25,242 nt of DNA, from IMG/VR virus record IMGVR_UViG_3300025118_000134, positions 1 to 25,242 of that record, one strand, 5' to 3'. The translations under genes were made by a program, and so were the position numbers. This stretch comes from a virus. Under the pieces are notes generated by a model. That model had not been told where the DNA came from, searched no databases, and worked only from the letters and a program-made list of their open reading frames with translations. The stretch's first letter is position 1. Each line of letters begins with the position of its first letter. Of this stretch, positions 24,890-25,242 are shown one piece after another.

Positions 24890-25188
24890 TCCATCTCCTT
24901 CAATTCATCTTTTACCTGTTTTTGCATTTGATGTCTTTTATTCCAAAGTTCTCCACGCAATTCAGGATTAAGTTCTTGTAATCTTTGTCTACATCTTCTT
25001 ATTGATTCAGATGATGGTAGATCACCTTTAGCCAATATGTGTAGAAAATCCATTACAGGTTCTTCTATCTTTGACATTTTATGATACCATACTGTAGCAA
25101 GTAATTTGTTATCATCATCTCTTAAATGAGGATGGTTACTAAGTAAATGCTTAATGATATTTATTGTTTTTTCTTTTATGTATCTCAT
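24886..25188 (-). CDS. Helical phage protein of the replication block, unknown function
   Basis: This 100-residue helical protein has the pattern LLSNHPHLRDDDNKLLATVW, then LPSSESIRRCRQRLQELNPELRG, then WNKRHQMQKQVKDELK. The sequence style (a 'pair of helices, LRDxD, then SIxRxRQxLQ') is common in short phage proteins near replication genes, and the Arg-rich helix suggests nucleic-acid contact. It has AAAGGAA upstream of the ATG at 25188, and its stop overlaps the primase-helicase start (ATGA), so it leads that operon in the visible part. No specific function can be assigned. Confidence 0.65.
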   Translation of the reverse strand: MRYIKEKTINIIKHLLSNHPHLRDDDNKLLATVWYHKMSKIEEPVMDFLHILAKGDLPSSESIRRCRQRLQELNPELRGELWNKRHQMQKQVKDELKEME

Positions 25189-25242
25189 AATGATTCCTTT
25201 TAAAGAGAAGGGGCTTCCTATAGAGCAACAGGAGAAGAAAGC

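Noticed and set aside
25190-25242. Start of a + strand gene (MIPFKEKGLPIEQQEKK) at the right edge
   Set aside because: Only 17 codons are visible, there is no ribosome binding site, and it would begin within the upstream region of the 25188 gene. It cannot be supported without more sequence.

Overview
This window looks like part of the genome of a tailed, double-stranded DNA phage, probably an uncultured one. It is AT-rich and very densely packed, with genes overlapping by 1 to 20 bases. I see no rRNA, tRNA, CRISPR array, insertion sequence or integrase. The host cannot be read from the sequence.

The window holds two gene blocks that converge at about 20,920. The + strand block (2 to 20,924) is the virion or late side. 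It contains the end of a calcineurin-like phosphoesterase, a large beta-rich tail protein of the nozzle/stabilisation type, a small beta-rich structural protein, and four linked unrecognised proteins (455, 329, 518 and 338 residues) that look like inner virion or ejection proteins. A 3071-residue giant protein and a 958-residue protein with features of the giant ejected phage proteins follow. The - strand block (20,916 to 25,188) is the replication or early side. Read in its own direction it encodes a 100-residue helical protein, a primase-helicase fusion (archaeo-eukaryotic primase domain, cysteine cluster, RecA/RepA-like ATPase), a zinc-knuckle protein, a Gp157-family protein, a small unknown protein, a structured non-coding gap, a 62-residue possible histone-fold protein, a 54-residue GTG-start protein, two small acidic or helical proteins and an Hjc-like PDDEXK nuclease.

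The main discovery candidate is the 3071-residue protein. Its C-terminal half carries the signature layout of a single-chain two-barrel RNA polymerase, like the virion RNA polymerase of crAss-like phages (phi14:2 gp66). The signs are a DG...IKP...YxKTA...DGITFxSSxKV block at about residues 1744-1841, then an R-x-P segment at 2216-2218, and a DYDMDK metal-binding motif at 2266-2271 (compare DFDID in phi14:2 and DFDGD in cellular beta-prime). The N-terminal part has several glycine/alanine-rich hydrophobic stretches, as expected for a protein that travels through the tail. The inferred working model is that the polymerase is packaged with the 958-residue protein and the other inner proteins, is injected with the DNA, and transcribes the early - strand replication genes. 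The late + strand genes are then made to build virions.

Other points of interest are a 239-base gap (22,051-22,289) with an 11-bp inverted repeat bounding 92 bases and two further hairpins, a 14-bp palindrome where the two gene blocks collide, and a non-canonical Walker A in the helicase. There is also a clear contrast in ribosome binding sites: strong on most of the - strand genes, largely absent on the + strand genes.
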